In this document: positions 1 through 9,215 of the stretch, piece by piece
Layout: each line of letters begins with the position of its first letter
Numbering within the stretch: the stretch's first letter is position 1
Assembly: GCF_000968015.1 (NCBI RefSeq)
Contig: NZ_LACH01000072.1
Span: 79,401 to 143,400, forward strand
Direction: 5' to 3'
Source: Pseudomonas fluorescens
Lineage (GTDB): Bacteria; Pseudomonadota; Gammaproteobacteria; Pseudomonadales; Pseudomonadaceae
DNA: 64,000 nucleotides
Position numbers and translations under genes: made by a program
Notes under the pieces: generated by a model
Seen by the model: the letters and a program-made list of their open reading frames with translations, nothing else
Told to the model about the DNA's origin: nothing
The model's database searches: none

Positions 1-2297
1 AGCATCCGGCGTTGGCTTGGGTCCATGGTGGTTTCCCACAGCTGATCCGGGTTCATCTCACCCAGACCTTTGTATCGCTGGATGGTGTGACGCTTGGTGC
101 TTTCGGCCATCAGCCATTCAAGGGCTTCCTTGAACTCCGTTACCGGCTTCTTGCGCTCGCCACGCTGGATATACGCGCCGTCGTCCAGCAAGGTGCTCAG
201 TTGAGCGCCCAGAGAAACAACAGTCTTGTAATCGTTGCTGCCGAAGAAGTCGCGGTTGAAGGTGACGTAGTTCGACAAGCCGTGGGAGATCAGTTCAACC
301 TCAGGCAGCCAGACATTACGTTCACGGTCTTCACGCAGGCTGGCTTTGTAAACCAGGCCGGACTTCTCGACGGTGCGCAGGCGAACTTCGTACTGGGCCA
401 TCCAATCCTGCATCGCTGCGTGATCGGACAATTGCTCCAGGCTAACGGCTGGCAGGTAGATGAAGTGCTCGGTCAGCTCCTGTGGGTACAGGCGCGACAG
501 ACGCTTGAGGGTCTTCATTACCAGACGGAAGTCATTCACCAGACGCTCGAGGGCTGGCCCGGAAATACCCGGGGCTTCCTCGTTCAAGTGCAGGCTCGCA
601 TCTTCCAGGGCCGACTGCGTCATGTACTCTTCCATGGCGTCGTCGTCTTTGATGTATTGCTCTTGCTTGCCTTTCTTGACCTTGTACAGCGGTGGCTGGG
701 CGATGTAGATGTAGCCGCGCTCGATCAGCTCCGGCAACTGACGGAAGAAGAAGGTCAGCAGCAGGGTACGGATGTGCGAACCGTCGACGTCAGCATCGGT
801 CATGATGATGATGTTGTGGTAACGCAGCTTCGCGATGTTGTACTCGTCACGGCCAATGCCGCAGCCCAGCGCAGTGATCAAGGTGCCCACTTCTTGCGAA
901 GAGATCATCTTGTCGAAACGCGCCTTCTCGACGTTCAGGATCTTGCCCTTGAGAGGCAGGATGGCTTGGGTCCGACGGTTACGTCCCTGCTTGGCGGAGC
1001 CGCCAGCAGAGTCACCTTCCACGAGGTACAGTTCGGAAAGGGCAGGGTCTTTTTCCTGGCAGTCAGCCAGTTTGCCCGGCAGGCCGGCGATATCCAGCGC
1101 GCCTTTACGGCGGGTCATCTCACGGGCTTTACGCGCCGCTTCACGAGCGCGAGCCGCATCGATCATCTTGCCGACGACCAGCTTGGCTTCGTTCGGGTTT
1201 TCCAACAGGAAGTCGGAGAAATACTTGCCCATTTCCTGTTCGACCGCGGTCTTCACTTCGGAAGAAACCAGCTTGTCTTTGGTCTGGGAGCTGAACTTCG
1301 GATCCGGCACTTTTACCGAGATGATCGCGGTCAGGCCTTCACGGGCATCGTCACCGGTGGTCGCGACTTTGTGCTTCTTCGCCAGACCTTCGGCTTCGAT
1401 GTAAGTGTTCAGGTTACGCGTCAGTGCGGAACGGAAACCCACCAGGTGAGTACCGCCATCGCGCTGTGGAATGTTGTTGGTGAAGCACAACAGGTTCTCG
1501 TTGAAGCTGTCGTTCCACTGCAAGGCGATTTCCACGCCGATGCCGTCTTCACGCTGGATGTTGAAGTGGAACACCTGGTTGACCGGGGTCTTGTTGGTGT
1601 TCAGGTATTCAACGAACGCACGCAGGCCACCTTCGTACTTGAACAGCTCTTCCTTGCCGCTGCGCTCGTCCTTGAGGACGATACCGACACCGGAGTTGAG
1701 GAAGGACAGTTCACGAATCCGCTTGGCCAGGATGTCCCAGCTGAAGTGGATGTTCTTGAAGGTCAGGTCGGACGGTTTGAAGTGAATCTGGGTACCGGTG
1801 GTTTCGCTTTCGCCAACGATTTTCATCGGCTCTTTCGGAACACCGTGAATATAAGTCTGTTCCCAGATCTTGCCGCTGCGGCGAACGGTCAGGACCAGCT
1901 CTTCGGACAGGGCGTTCACAACCGACACACCTACACCGTGCAGGCCGCCGGATACTTTGTAGGAGTTGTCGTCGAACTTACCGCCGGCGTGCAGCACGGT
2001 CATGATGACCTCCGCTGCCGAGACGCCTTCTTCTTTGTGCACGTCTACCGGGATACCACGACCGTTGTCGCGAACGGTGATGGATTCGTCCGGGTGGATG
2101 ATGATGCTGATGTCGTCGCAGTGGCCAGCGAGCGCTTCATCGATGGAGTTGTCGACTACCTCGAAGACCATGTGGTGCAGACCGCTACCATCGTCGGTGT
2201 CACCAATGTACATACCGGGACGTTTGCGTACGGCATCCAGGCCTTTCAGCACTTTAATGCTCGTTGAGTCGTAGGTATTCGTATTTTCTTCGCTCAA
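1..2297 (-). CDS. gyrB: DNA gyrase subunit B (3' end beyond window)
   Basis: This is the ATPase subunit of DNA gyrase, which introduces negative supercoils together with GyrA. The minus strand reads in one open frame from a TTG codon at 2297 to the left edge. Its N-terminus (SEENTNTYDSTSIKVL) is the pseudomonad GyrB start, and the following GHKL ATPase region includes PGMYIGDT and VVDNSIDEALAGH. TTG is chosen because no ATG or GTG matches the family start and it lies 5 nt after the recF stop. It is the last gene of the leftward dnaA-dnaN-recF-gyrB cluster. The C-terminal Toprim/tail portion is outside the window. A 751-codon open frame on the opposite strand is only a shadow of this gene. Confidence 0.97.
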   Translation of the reverse strand, partial: MSEENTNTYDSTSIKVLKGLDAVRKRPGMYIGDTDDGSGLHHMVFEVVDNSIDEALAGHCDDISIIIHPDESITVRDNGRGIPVDVHKEEGVSAAEVIMTVLHAGGKFDDNSYKVSGGLHGVGVSVVNALSEELVLTVRRSGKIWEQTYIHGVPKEPMKIVGESETTGTQIHFKPSDLTFKNIHFSWDILAKRIRELSFLNSGVGIVLKDERSGKEELFKYEGGLRAFVEYLNTNKTPVNQVFHFNIQREDGIGVEIALQWNDSFNENLLCFTNNIPQRDGGTHLVGFRSALTRNLNTYIEAEGLAKKHKVATTGDDAREGLTAIISVKVPDPKFSSQTKDKLVSSEVKTAVEQEMGKYFSDFLLENPNEAKLVVGKMIDAARAREAARKAREMTRRKGALDIAGLPGKLADCQEKDPALSELYLVEGDSAGGSAKQGRNRRTQAILPLKGKILNVEKARFDKMISSQEVGTLITALGCGIGRDEYNIAKLRYHNIIIMTDADVDGSHIRTLLLTFFFRQLPELIERGYIYIAQPPLYKVKKGKQEQYIKDDDAMEEYMTQSALEDASLHLNEEAPGISGPALERLVNDFRLVMKTLKRLSRLYPQELTEHFIYLPAVSLEQLSDHAAMQDWMAQYEVRLRTVEKSGLVYKASLREDRERNVWLPEVELISHGLSNYVTFNRDFFGSNDYKTVVSLGAQLSTLLDDGAYIQRGERKKPVTEFKEALEWLMAESTKRHTIQRYKGLGEMNPDQLWETTMDPSQRRM

Positions 2298-2302
2298 TGC
2301 CT

Positions 2303-3406
2303 TCACTCCCGATGGTCGTGGGTCTGGGTGATACGGCCCTGTTCCACGTGGAACAGAGCGACTGGCGTTTCCGTCTGCCAGCCTTCCCTCAATAATTCGT
2401 GATCTACACAGGTGATAAACACCTGGCAGCGTAAGTCTTCCAGCAAGCGGCAAAGCGCGCGGCGGTGGTGCTCGTCCAGTTCGGACGGCAGGTCATCCAC
2501 CAGATAAATACACTGGCCGCGTCGGGCCTGGCTGACCAAGTGCCCTTGGGCAATCCGCAATGCACAGACCACCAGTTTCTGCTGACCGCGAGACAAGATG
2601 TCCGCGGCGTTATGTGCGCCCAATCTAAGACGCAAATCAGCGCGTTGTGGTCCGGCTTGGGTATGACCCATTTGCTGATCCCGCTGAAGGGACCCGGCGA
2701 GCACTGCACTCAGTTCGCGGTCTTTGTCCCAACCTCGGTAATAGCTGAGCGTTAAGCCCTCGAGCTCAACCAGTTCGCTCAAGGTCTGTTCAAAGACTGG
2801 TTTCAAGGCTTTGATATAAGCGCGGCGGTATTCATCAATTTCAGCGCTGGCCTGACACAGTTCCCTGTCCCAAACCGCTTGCGAAACGGCGTCAAGTGTA
2901 CCATGCCGCAGCCAAGAGTTTCTCTGGCGCAGGGCCTTCTGCAAGCGCTGCCAGGTGGACATGAATCGTGGTTCCACGTGGAACACGCCCCAATCGAGAA
3001 ACTGCCGGCGAATTTTCGGTGCGCCTTCCAGCAAGCGGAAGCTATCAGGGTTGATCAACTGCAGCGGCAGGATTTCCGCCAGTTGCGCCGCGCTGCGAGC
3101 ATTCTGCCCGTCGATGCGAATCTGGAACTCCCCTTGACGGTCTCGGGATATCCCTAAGGCGCTGTGGCCACCCTCGGCCAACTCCACCTGACCAAACACC
3201 GTACAGGCGAGCTGCTCATACTGGATGACCGGTAACAGGCGGGTGCTACGAAACGAACGGGCAAGCCCCAGCAGATGAATGGCTTCCAGAACACTGGTTT
3301 TGCCGCTGCCGTTGGCGCCGTAAAGAATGTTGATTCGGGGGGAGGGGGAGAAGGTCACCGGGTGCAGATTGCGCACCGCGGTGACCGAGACGCGACTTAA
3401 AGACAT
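2303..3406 (-). CDS. recF: DNA recombination/repair protein RecF
   Basis: RecF is an SMC/ABC-like ATPase that helps RecOR load RecA at single-strand gaps. The 367-residue product has Walker A GANGSGKT at residues 30-37, an ABC-type signature (LSRGQQK) in the C-terminal third and Walker B IYLVDDLPSELD just after it. The length is normal for the family. It sits 20 nt downstream of dnaN and 5 nt upstream of gyrB, so it is probably cotranscribed. Two parS palindromes lie inside its coding region, at 2340 and 2970, where they constrain codon choice (FHVEQ and FHVEP are encoded over TTCCACGTGGAA). Confidence 0.97.
   Translation of the reverse strand: MSLSRVSVTAVRNLHPVTFSPSPRINILYGANGSGKTSVLEAIHLLGLARSFRSTRLLPVIQYEQLACTVFGQVELAEGGHSALGISRDRQGEFQIRIDGQNARSAAQLAEILPLQLINPDSFRLLEGAPKIRRQFLDWGVFHVEPRFMSTWQRLQKALRQRNSWLRHGTLDAVSQAVWDRELCQASAEIDEYRRAYIKALKPVFEQTLSELVELEGLTLSYYRGWDKDRELSAVLAGSLQRDQQMGHTQAGPQRADLRLRLGAHNAADILSRGQQKLVVCALRIAQGHLVSQARRGQCIYLVDDLPSELDEHHRRALCRLLEDLRCQVFITCVDHELLREGWQTETPVALFHVEQGRITQTHDHRE
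2340..2355. other. parS centromere site 1 (perfect palindrome)
   Basis: TGTTCCACGTGGAACA is a perfect 16-bp palindrome identical to the pseudomonad/B. subtilis-type parS consensus bound by ParB. It lies in the 3' part of recF, about 3.7 kb from oriC. ParB and ParA are encoded at 14503 and 13696. Confidence 0.92.
2970..2985. other. parS centromere site 2 (one mismatch)
   Basis: GGTTCCACGTGGAACA differs from the perfect parS palindrome only at the first base. It is inside recF, 630 bp from site 1. The paired spacing suggests a ParB nucleation cluster. Confidence 0.85.
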
Positions 3407-3426
3407 CTAGCTTCTGCTGAGCATGA

Positions 3427-4530
3427 TTACAGACGCATCGGCATGACAACGTAGGCCGAGTCGTCGTTGTCGGACTCTTGCACCAGCGCACTGCTGTTGG
3501 AGTCGGACAGGATCAGACGAACCTGCTCAGTCGTCATGACGCCCAACACGTCCAGCAGGTAGCTCACGTTGAAGCCGATTTCCAGATTGCCGCCGTTGTA
3601 CTCGACGCCCACTTCTTCTTCCGCTTCTTCCTGTTCCGGGTTATTCGCCTGGATCTTCAGTTGACCGTTGGCCAGTTGCAGACGAATGCCGCGGTACTTC
3701 TCGTTGGACAGAATCGCGGTACGGCTGAACGCTTCACGCAGGGCCTGGCGGTCGCCGAGCACCAGCTTGTCGCCACCCTTAGGCAGAACGCGCTCGTAGT
3801 CCGGGAATTTGCCGTCGACCAGTTTCGACGTGAAGGTGAACTCGCCAGTGGTCGCACGAATGTGGTGCTGACCCAGTACGATACTGACGATGCCGTCCGG
3901 CTCAGTCAGCAGGCGCGCCAGCTCAAGGATACCTTTACGTGGCACGATGACCTGGTGGCGATCCGGCTGACCGATATCAGCCTTCATCGAGCACATGGCC
4001 AGACGGTGACCGTCAGTCGCCACGGCGCGGATGATGCCTTCAGAAACCTCCAGCAGCATACCGTTCAGGTAGTAACGCACGTCCTGCTGGGCCATGGCGA
4101 AACTGGTGCGTTCGATCAGGCGACGCAATTTGCTTTGCTCAAGGCTGCACGTCAGCGAACCCGGGCCTTCTTCCACAGTCGGGAAGTCATTGGCCGGCAG
4201 GGTCGACAGGGTGAAGCGGCTACGGCCGGCCTTCACCACGAGCTTCTGCTCGTCGACCTTGATGTCGATCAGCGCATCGTTCGGCAAGCTTTTGCAGATA
4301 TCCATCAGCTTGCGCGCAGGCACAGTGATGGAACCTGGATCGGCAGGCTCTTCGAGTTGTACACGACCGACCAGCTCGACTTCCAGGTCGGTACCGGTCA
4401 GCGACAGTTGCTGGCCTTCGACAACCAGCAGCACGTTGGAAAGCACCGGCAAGGTCTGTCGGCGCTCGACGACGCCTGCGACCAGTTGCAGGGGTTTCAA
4501 CAGGGCTTCGCGTTGAATGGTGAAATGCAT
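3427..4530 (-). CDS. dnaN: DNA polymerase III sliding clamp (beta)
   Basis: The beta clamp encircles DNA and tethers polymerase III and other enzymes. The product is 367 residues, the family's normal length. It starts MHFTIQREALLKPLQLVAGVV and ends YVVMPMRL, the C-terminal motif that faces the partner-binding pocket. The clamp is built from three similar domains of about 120 residues. It lies between dnaA and recF in the leftward replication cluster, 39 nt after the dnaA stop. The start is ATG at 4530, preceded by AAGGGA. Confidence 0.98.
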   Translation of the reverse strand: MHFTIQREALLKPLQLVAGVVERRQTLPVLSNVLLVVEGQQLSLTGTDLEVELVGRVQLEEPADPGSITVPARKLMDICKSLPNDALIDIKVDEQKLVVKAGRSRFTLSTLPANDFPTVEEGPGSLTCSLEQSKLRRLIERTSFAMAQQDVRYYLNGMLLEVSEGIIRAVATDGHRLAMCSMKADIGQPDRHQVIVPRKGILELARLLTEPDGIVSIVLGQHHIRATTGEFTFTSKLVDGKFPDYERVLPKGGDKLVLGDRQALREAFSRTAILSNEKYRGIRLQLANGQLKIQANNPEQEEAEEEVGVEYNGGNLEIGFNVSYLLDVLGVMTTEQVRLILSDSNSSALVQESDNDDSAYVVMPMRL

Positions 4531-4569
4531 GGTCTAGTCCCTTGCCTTAATAAGCTGCGCTGGTGTTCA

Positions 4570-6090
4570 TCAAGTGGTCAGTGTACGCAGCAGGTTCTTG
4601 TAGTCCTCGCGGATGTCCGCGTCGGATTCCTTAAGTTCGTTGATCTTGCGGCAGGCGTGCAAAACAGTCGTGTGGTCCCGGCCGCCAAACACGTCGCCGA
4701 TTTCCGGCAAGCTATGGTTGGTCAGTTCTTTGGACAAAGCCATGGCGACCTGACGCGGACGAGCTACCGAACGCGAACGACGTTTGGACAACAAGTCGGA
4801 GATCTTGATCTTGTAGTACTCGGCGACCGTGCGCTGAATGTTATCCACAGAGACCAGTTTGTCTTGCAGTGCCAACAGATCTTTCAGGGATTCGCGAATC
4901 AACTCGATGGTGATATCGCGGCCCATGAAGTGCGAGTGGGCGATCACACGTTTGAGCGCGCCTTCCAGCTCACGGACGTTGGAACGAATACGTTGGGCAA
5001 TGAAGAACGCCGCGTCATGGGGCAGATCGACTTTGGCCTGATCGGCCTTTTTCATCAGGATCGCCACACGGGTTTCCAGTTCCGGCGGCTCGACGGCTAC
5101 GGTCAGGCCCCAGCCGAAGCGGGATTTCAGGCGCTCTTCAAGGCCTTCAATTTCTTTCGGATAGCGGTCACTGGTGAGAATGACCTGCTGGCCACCTTCA
5201 AGCAGGGCGTTGAAGGTGTGGAAAAACTCTTCCTGGGAACGTTCTTTGCGGGCGAAGAACTGAATGTCATCGATCAGCAATGCATCCACCGAACGGTAGA
5301 AGCGCTTGAACTCGTTGATGGCGTTCAGCTGCAAGGCCTTGACCATATCGGCCACGAACCGCTCGGAATGCAGGTACACAACCTTGGCATTCGGATTCTT
5401 CTTTAACAGGTGGTTACCCACAGCGTGCATCAAGTGGGTTTTACCCAAACCGACGCCACCATAAAGGAAGAGCGGGTTGTAACCGTGCTTGGGGTTGTCC
5501 GCCACTTGCCAGGCTGCAGCCCGGGCCAGTTGGTTGGACTTGCCCTCGACGAAGTTCTCGAAGGTGAAGGTGCGGTTCAGGTAGCTGGTGTGCTTGAGCG
5601 CGCCTTCGACCTGCACCGTACGCTGTTCGGCGCGAATCGGAGCTTGTTGCGAACTGGCCCCGGCCATCGGGTCGAAGCTGTCGCGCGATGGCTCTTCATT
5701 AACCTCGGCAACTTTTTGCGTCGCACGCTTGGTTGGAGCGGCTACCTGGGCTGGCGCCGGGGCGCTGACAGGTGCTTGAGCGGCCTGAGCCTGTGAAGCA
5801 GCGGCGGCCAACGGAGCATTCGGGGCGGCACGCGGTGCCGAACTGCGTTTGCTGCCTATTAATAAGGACAGCGCCGGCGCCATGCCATTGCCATGCTCAT
5901 CCAGCAGTTCAAGGACGCGGCCCAGGTACTTTTCGTTGACCCAGTCGAGAACAAAACGATTCGGTGCGTAGACACGCAACTCGTCGCCTTCGGCTTCGAC
6001 CTGTAGTGGACGGATCCAAGTGTTGAATTGTTGGGCAGGCAGCTCATCGCGCAAAAGCTCCACGCACTGCTGCCAAAGTTCCACTGACAC
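4570..6090 (-). CDS. dnaA: Chromosomal replication initiator DnaA
   Basis: DnaA is the AAA+ initiator that binds TTATCCACA boxes and melts oriC. The 506-residue product has domain I (SVELWQQCVELLRDELP), a long Ala/Pro/Gln-rich domain II linker (about residues 85-150), Walker A GGVGLGKTH, Walker B LLIDDIQFF, and the C-terminal DNA-binding signature GGRDHTTVLHACRKI. The start is GTG at 6090, matching the family N-terminus. A perfect DnaA box lies inside the gene (4841-4849). The gene is transcribed away from oriC, and the 5' region carries several boxes, which fits autoregulation. Confidence 0.98.
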   Translation of the reverse strand: MSVELWQQCVELLRDELPAQQFNTWIRPLQVEAEGDELRVYAPNRFVLDWVNEKYLGRVLELLDEHGNGMAPALSLLIGSKRSSAPRAAPNAPLAAAASQAQAAQAPVSAPAPAQVAAPTKRATQKVAEVNEEPSRDSFDPMAGASSQQAPIRAEQRTVQVEGALKHTSYLNRTFTFENFVEGKSNQLARAAAWQVADNPKHGYNPLFLYGGVGLGKTHLMHAVGNHLLKKNPNAKVVYLHSERFVADMVKALQLNAINEFKRFYRSVDALLIDDIQFFARKERSQEEFFHTFNALLEGGQQVILTSDRYPKEIEGLEERLKSRFGWGLTVAVEPPELETRVAILMKKADQAKVDLPHDAAFFIAQRIRSNVRELEGALKRVIAHSHFMGRDITIELIRESLKDLLALQDKLVSVDNIQRTVAEYYKIKISDLLSKRRSRSVARPRQVAMALSKELTNHSLPEIGDVFGGRDHTTVLHACRKINELKESDADIREDYKNLLRTLTT

Positions 6091-6567
6091 GGATATCCCC
6101 TAAGTTGAAAGCCGGTGAGGCAAAAACAAGCCGCCATTGTAGCCGACCAAGCCCCGACTTATCCACACGAAGGTTGTGCACCTCCCATGAAGAATCAGTG
6201 CTTTATACGAAATAAAGACGACCAGCGGTCTGTGCATAAGCTCTGTGGATAACCGGGCCTAAGGTCGTTGTACAAGTGGGGGCGAAACTCGGTGGATAAC
6301 CATGCTGTGGATAAGTGCCTCTTTCACACACAGCTTATCCGACAGCGCAGCACAGGGTTACCACCGTTTTCCACCGTAGTTGTCATTCTCTGTACATCAC
6401 GAATTTAAAGGGCTGATGGCAGTTATCCACAGATGATCGCGTCCTTAGCTTTTATAAGCTTTACAGAAAAGCTTTAAATACTTTCCTTCTTAATTTCTAT
6501 ATCTAGCCAAGGAGCCCGGCAGGAAAAACGTCTGGAGATCTATTTATAAGGAAACGCTGGTTGGAAA
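6091..6567. other. oriC: Chromosomal replication origin oriC (dnaA-rpmH intergenic)
   Basis: This non-coding region between divergent dnaA and rpmH has perfect DnaA boxes TTATCCACA at 6159 and 6423 on the plus strand. The same box on the minus strand (TGTGGATAA) is at 6244 and 6306. Near-boxes lie at 6231 (TGTGCATAA) and 6291 (GGTGGATAA). An AT-rich stretch (about 6446-6510) beside the last box is the likely DNA-unwinding element. Position and content match the known Pseudomonas oriC. The short strings CTCTGTACAT and TTAATTTCTAT recur in the second origin-like region at 10.9 kb. Confidence 0.93.
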
Positions 6568-6596
6568 TTGACCTAGAGGCTTGCTTTCTCTAGAAT
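6568..6596 (+). promoter_or_regulatory. Sigma-70 promoter of rpmH
   Basis: TTGACC (6568-6573) and TAGAAT (6591-6596) are separated by 17 bp, 62 nt upstream of the rpmH ATG. This is a near-consensus housekeeping promoter. Confidence 0.75.
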
Positions 6597-6657
6597 CCCC
6601 GGTCTCTTAAAACGGGGGCCATTCCGGCCCGTTGTGGACGAACCAGGTAACACGACA

Positions 6658-6792
6658 ATGAAACGTACTTTCCAACCAAGCACTATCAAACGCGCTCGTA
6701 CCCACGGTTTCCGTGCTCGCATGGCTACCAAGAACGGTCGTGCCGTTCTGTCGCGTCGTCGCGCCAAAGGTCGTGCGCGTCTGGCAGTTTGA
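6658..6792 (+). CDS. rpmH: 50S ribosomal protein L34
   Basis: L34 is a small rRNA-binding protein of the large ribosomal subunit. The 44-residue product starts MKRTFQPSTIKRARTHGFR and is very rich in Arg and Lys, exactly the family's size and composition. It is the first gene of the rightward rpmH-rnpA-yidD-yidC cluster and is preceded by a strong promoter at 6568. rnpA follows after 16 nt. Confidence 0.98.
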   Translation: MKRTFQPSTIKRARTHGFRARMATKNGRAVLSRRRAKGRARLAV

Positions 6793-6808
6793 TAAGCCGG
6801 CACTGGAG

Positions 6809-7210
6809 GTGAGTCAGGACTTCAGTCGGGAAAAGCGTCTGCTTACTCCCCGGCATTTCAAGGCAGTCTTTGACTCCCCTACCGGCAAGGTTCCGGGGAA
6901 AAATCTCCTGCTCCTTGCGCGCAACAACGATCTTGATCACCCCCGTCTCGGGCTGGTTATCGGGAAAAAGAGCGTAAAGCTCTCCGTCGAGCGCAATCGC
7001 CTCAAACGTCTGATGCGCGAATCGTTCCGTCTGCACCAGGATTCACTGGTCGGCTGGGACATTGTTATCGTCGCGCGCAAAGGTTTGGGTGACGTAGAAA
7101 ACCCCGAATTGATTCAGCATTTCGGCAAACTCTGGAAGCGTCTGGCACGCAGCACGCCAGTACCAGCAGTCAAAACCGAAACTGTAGGGGTAGACAGTCC
7201 CGATGCGTAA
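6809..7210 (+). CDS. rnpA: Ribonuclease P protein component
   Basis: RnpA is the protein subunit of RNase P, which trims tRNA 5' leaders with the M1 RNA. GTG at 6809 is chosen because the family N-terminus (SQDFSREKRLLTPRHFKAVF) starts there and a GGAG ribosome site lies just upstream. An upstream extension to 6713 would overlap rpmH. The 133-residue product carries the RNR signature SVERNRLKRLMRESFR, which contacts RNA. Its end overlaps yidD by 8 nt, suggesting coupled translation. Confidence 0.95.
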   Translation: MSQDFSREKRLLTPRHFKAVFDSPTGKVPGKNLLLLARNNDLDHPRLGLVIGKKSVKLSVERNRLKRLMRESFRLHQDSLVGWDIVIVARKGLGDVENPELIQHFGKLWKRLARSTPVPAVKTETVGVDSPDA

Positions 7211-7448
7211 ACTGGCACTCGTTCCGATCCAGTTTTATCGCTATGCCATTAGTCCCCTGATGGCCAACCACTGTCGCTTCTACCCCAGTTGTTCCTGCTA
7301 CGCGTTAGAGGCCATAGAAAATCATGGTCTTCTGCGCGGTGGCTGGCTGGCCTTTCGTCGTTTAGGTCGCTGTCATCCGTGGAATCCCGGTGGTTATGAC
7401 CCGGTTCCACCTATCCCTACCTCCCGTTCTTCTTCGATGGCCGAGTAA
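7203..7448 (+). CDS. yidD: Membrane protein insertion efficiency factor
   Basis: The 81-residue product starts MRKLALVPIQFYRYAISPL and contains the family core CRFYPSCSCYALEAIENHG followed by RCHPWNPGGYDPVP. YidD is a small membrane-associated protein that assists YidC-dependent insertion. It overlaps rnpA and stops 2 nt before yidC. The C-terminal tail is short and polar. Confidence 0.95.
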   Translation: MRKLALVPIQFYRYAISPLMANHCRFYPSCSCYALEAIENHGLLRGGWLAFRRLGRCHPWNPGGYDPVPPIPTSRSSSMAE

Positions 7449-7450
7449 TC

Positions 7451-9136
7451 ATGGATATCAAACGCACGATCCTGATCGTCGCCCTGGCAATCGTGTCCTA
7501 CGTTATGGTTCTTAAATGGAACCAGGACTATGGCCAGGCTGCCCTGCCGACTCAGAATGTTGCTTCCAGTACTACCGCACCGGGCTTACCGGATACGGCG
7601 ACTGGCAATAATGCTTCTGTCAGTGACGACATTCCACGCGCCGCAAGCGATACCAGTGCAACTGCACCTGCTGAAACTCCAGTAGCTGCAAGCAAAGACC
7701 TCATCCAGATCAAAACGGATGTGCTCAACCTGGCAATCGATCCACAAGGTGGTGATGTTGCTCAGTTGACGCTGCCGCTGTATCCACGTCGCCAGGACCA
7801 TCCGGAAATTCCATTCCAGTTGTTCGATAACGGCAACGAGCGGACTTATCTGGCTCAAAGCGGTTTGATCGGCACCGACGGTCCGGACGCAAGTCCTGCC
7901 GGTCGTCCGGTTTACTCCTCGGAGAAGAAGATTTTCCAACTGGCTGACGGTCAGGACCAATTGGTCGCAGACCTGAAGTTCAGCAAGGACGGCGTCAACT
8001 ACATCAAGCGTTTCACCCTGAAACGTGGCCTGTATGACGTAACCGTTTCCTACCTGATCGATAACCAGAGTGCCAAACCCTGGTCCGGTGCAATGTTCGC
8101 GCAATTGAAGCGTGACGCCAGCTCCGATCCTTCTTCCAGCACTGCCACCGGCACCGCGACTTACCTGGGCGCCGCCCTGTGGACAAGTAACGAGCCGTAC
8201 AAGAAAGTGTCCATGAAGGACATGGACAAGGCTCAGCTGAAAGAAACCGTTAACGGTGGTTGGGTTGCATGGTTGCAGCACTACTTCGTGACCGCGTGGA
8301 TTCCGGCGAAAGGCGAGAACAACCTCGTCCAGACCCGTAAAGACAGCAAAGGCAACTACATTATCGGCTACACCGCTCCGGCAATGACTGTCGCGCCAGG
8401 TGCAAAAGCCGAGACCAGCGCTGTTCTGTATGCCGGTCCGAAAAGCCAAGCTGTGCTGAAAGAGTTGTCCCCAGGTCTGGAACTGACCGTCGACTACGGC
8501 ATTTTGTGGTTCATTGCCCAGCCAATCTTCTGGCTGCTGCAACACATCCACGCGCTGGTCGGTAACTGGGGCTGGTCGATCATCTTCCTGACCATGCTGA
8601 TCAAAGGGATCTTCTTCCCGCTGTCGGCTGCCAGCTACAAATCCATGGCCCGCATGCGTGCAGTGGCACCGAAACTGGCTGCGCTGAAAGAGCAACATGG
8701 CGACGACCGGCAGAAGATGTCGCAATCCATGATGGAGCTGTACAAGAAAGAGAAGATCAATCCGCTGGGTGGTTGCTTGCCAATCCTCGTGCAGATGCCG
8801 GTTTTCCTTTCGCTGTACTGGGTTCTGCTGGAAAGCGTTGAAATGCGCCAAGCGCCGTTCATGCTGTGGATTACTGACCTGTCGATCAAGGATCCGTTCT
8901 TCATTCTGCCGATCATCATGGGTGCAACCATGTTCATCCAGCAGCAGTTGAACCCGACTCCGCCGGATCCGATGCAGGCCAAGGTGATGAAGCTGATGCC
9001 AATCATCTTCACCTTCTTCTTCCTGTGGTTCCCGGCTGGTCTGGTGCTGTACTGGGTCGTGAACAACTGCCTGTCGATCGCCCAACAGTGGTACATCACT
9101 CGTAAGATTGAAGCAGCTACCAAAGCAGCTGCCTGA
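7451..9136 (+). CDS. yidC: Membrane protein insertase YidC
   Basis: YidC inserts membrane proteins alone or with SecYEG. The 561-residue product has an N-terminal transmembrane anchor (about residues 5-23), a large periplasmic domain, and a C-terminal bundle of five helices. The bundle contains GWSIIFLTMLIKGIFFPLS and the cytoplasmic KEKINPLGGCLPILVQMPVF segment. It starts 2 nt after yidD, and a strong terminator follows at 9159. Confidence 0.97.
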   Translation: MDIKRTILIVALAIVSYVMVLKWNQDYGQAALPTQNVASSTTAPGLPDTATGNNASVSDDIPRAASDTSATAPAETPVAASKDLIQIKTDVLNLAIDPQGGDVAQLTLPLYPRRQDHPEIPFQLFDNGNERTYLAQSGLIGTDGPDASPAGRPVYSSEKKIFQLADGQDQLVADLKFSKDGVNYIKRFTLKRGLYDVTVSYLIDNQSAKPWSGAMFAQLKRDASSDPSSSTATGTATYLGAALWTSNEPYKKVSMKDMDKAQLKETVNGGWVAWLQHYFVTAWIPAKGENNLVQTRKDSKGNYIIGYTAPAMTVAPGAKAETSAVLYAGPKSQAVLKELSPGLELTVDYGILWFIAQPIFWLLQHIHALVGNWGWSIIFLTMLIKGIFFPLSAASYKSMARMRAVAPKLAALKEQHGDDRQKMSQSMMELYKKEKINPLGGCLPILVQMPVFLSLYWVLLESVEMRQAPFMLWITDLSIKDPFFILPIIMGATMFIQQQLNPTPPDPMQAKVMKLMPIIFTFFFLWFPAGLVLYWVVNNCLSIAQQWYITRKIEAATKAAA

Positions 9137-9158
9137 TTTACACTGTGGATAACCACTC

Positions 9159-9183
9159 AAAACGCCCCCTAGTGGGGCGTTTT
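9159..9183 (+). terminator. Rho-independent terminator after yidC
   Basis: A nearly perfect hairpin (AAAACGCCCC - CTAG - TGGGGCGTTTT) lies 22 nt after the yidC stop. It is symmetrical enough to work on both strands. It separates the rpmH-yidC cluster from mnmE. Confidence 0.85.
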
Positions 9184-9215
9184 GCTATCTGTCACTTTTG
9201 TCTGGATAACGGTTT

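Noticed and set aside
12..2267. 751-codon open frame on the plus strand over gyrB
   Set aside because: Gyrase B is read clearly on the minus strand. The opposite frame is the usual high-GC codon shadow, with no family motif or ribosome site.
3478..5406. 642-codon open frame opposite dnaN and dnaA
   Set aside because: It spans two real genes and their gap on the other strand and has biased shadow composition (many Gln, Val, Phe).
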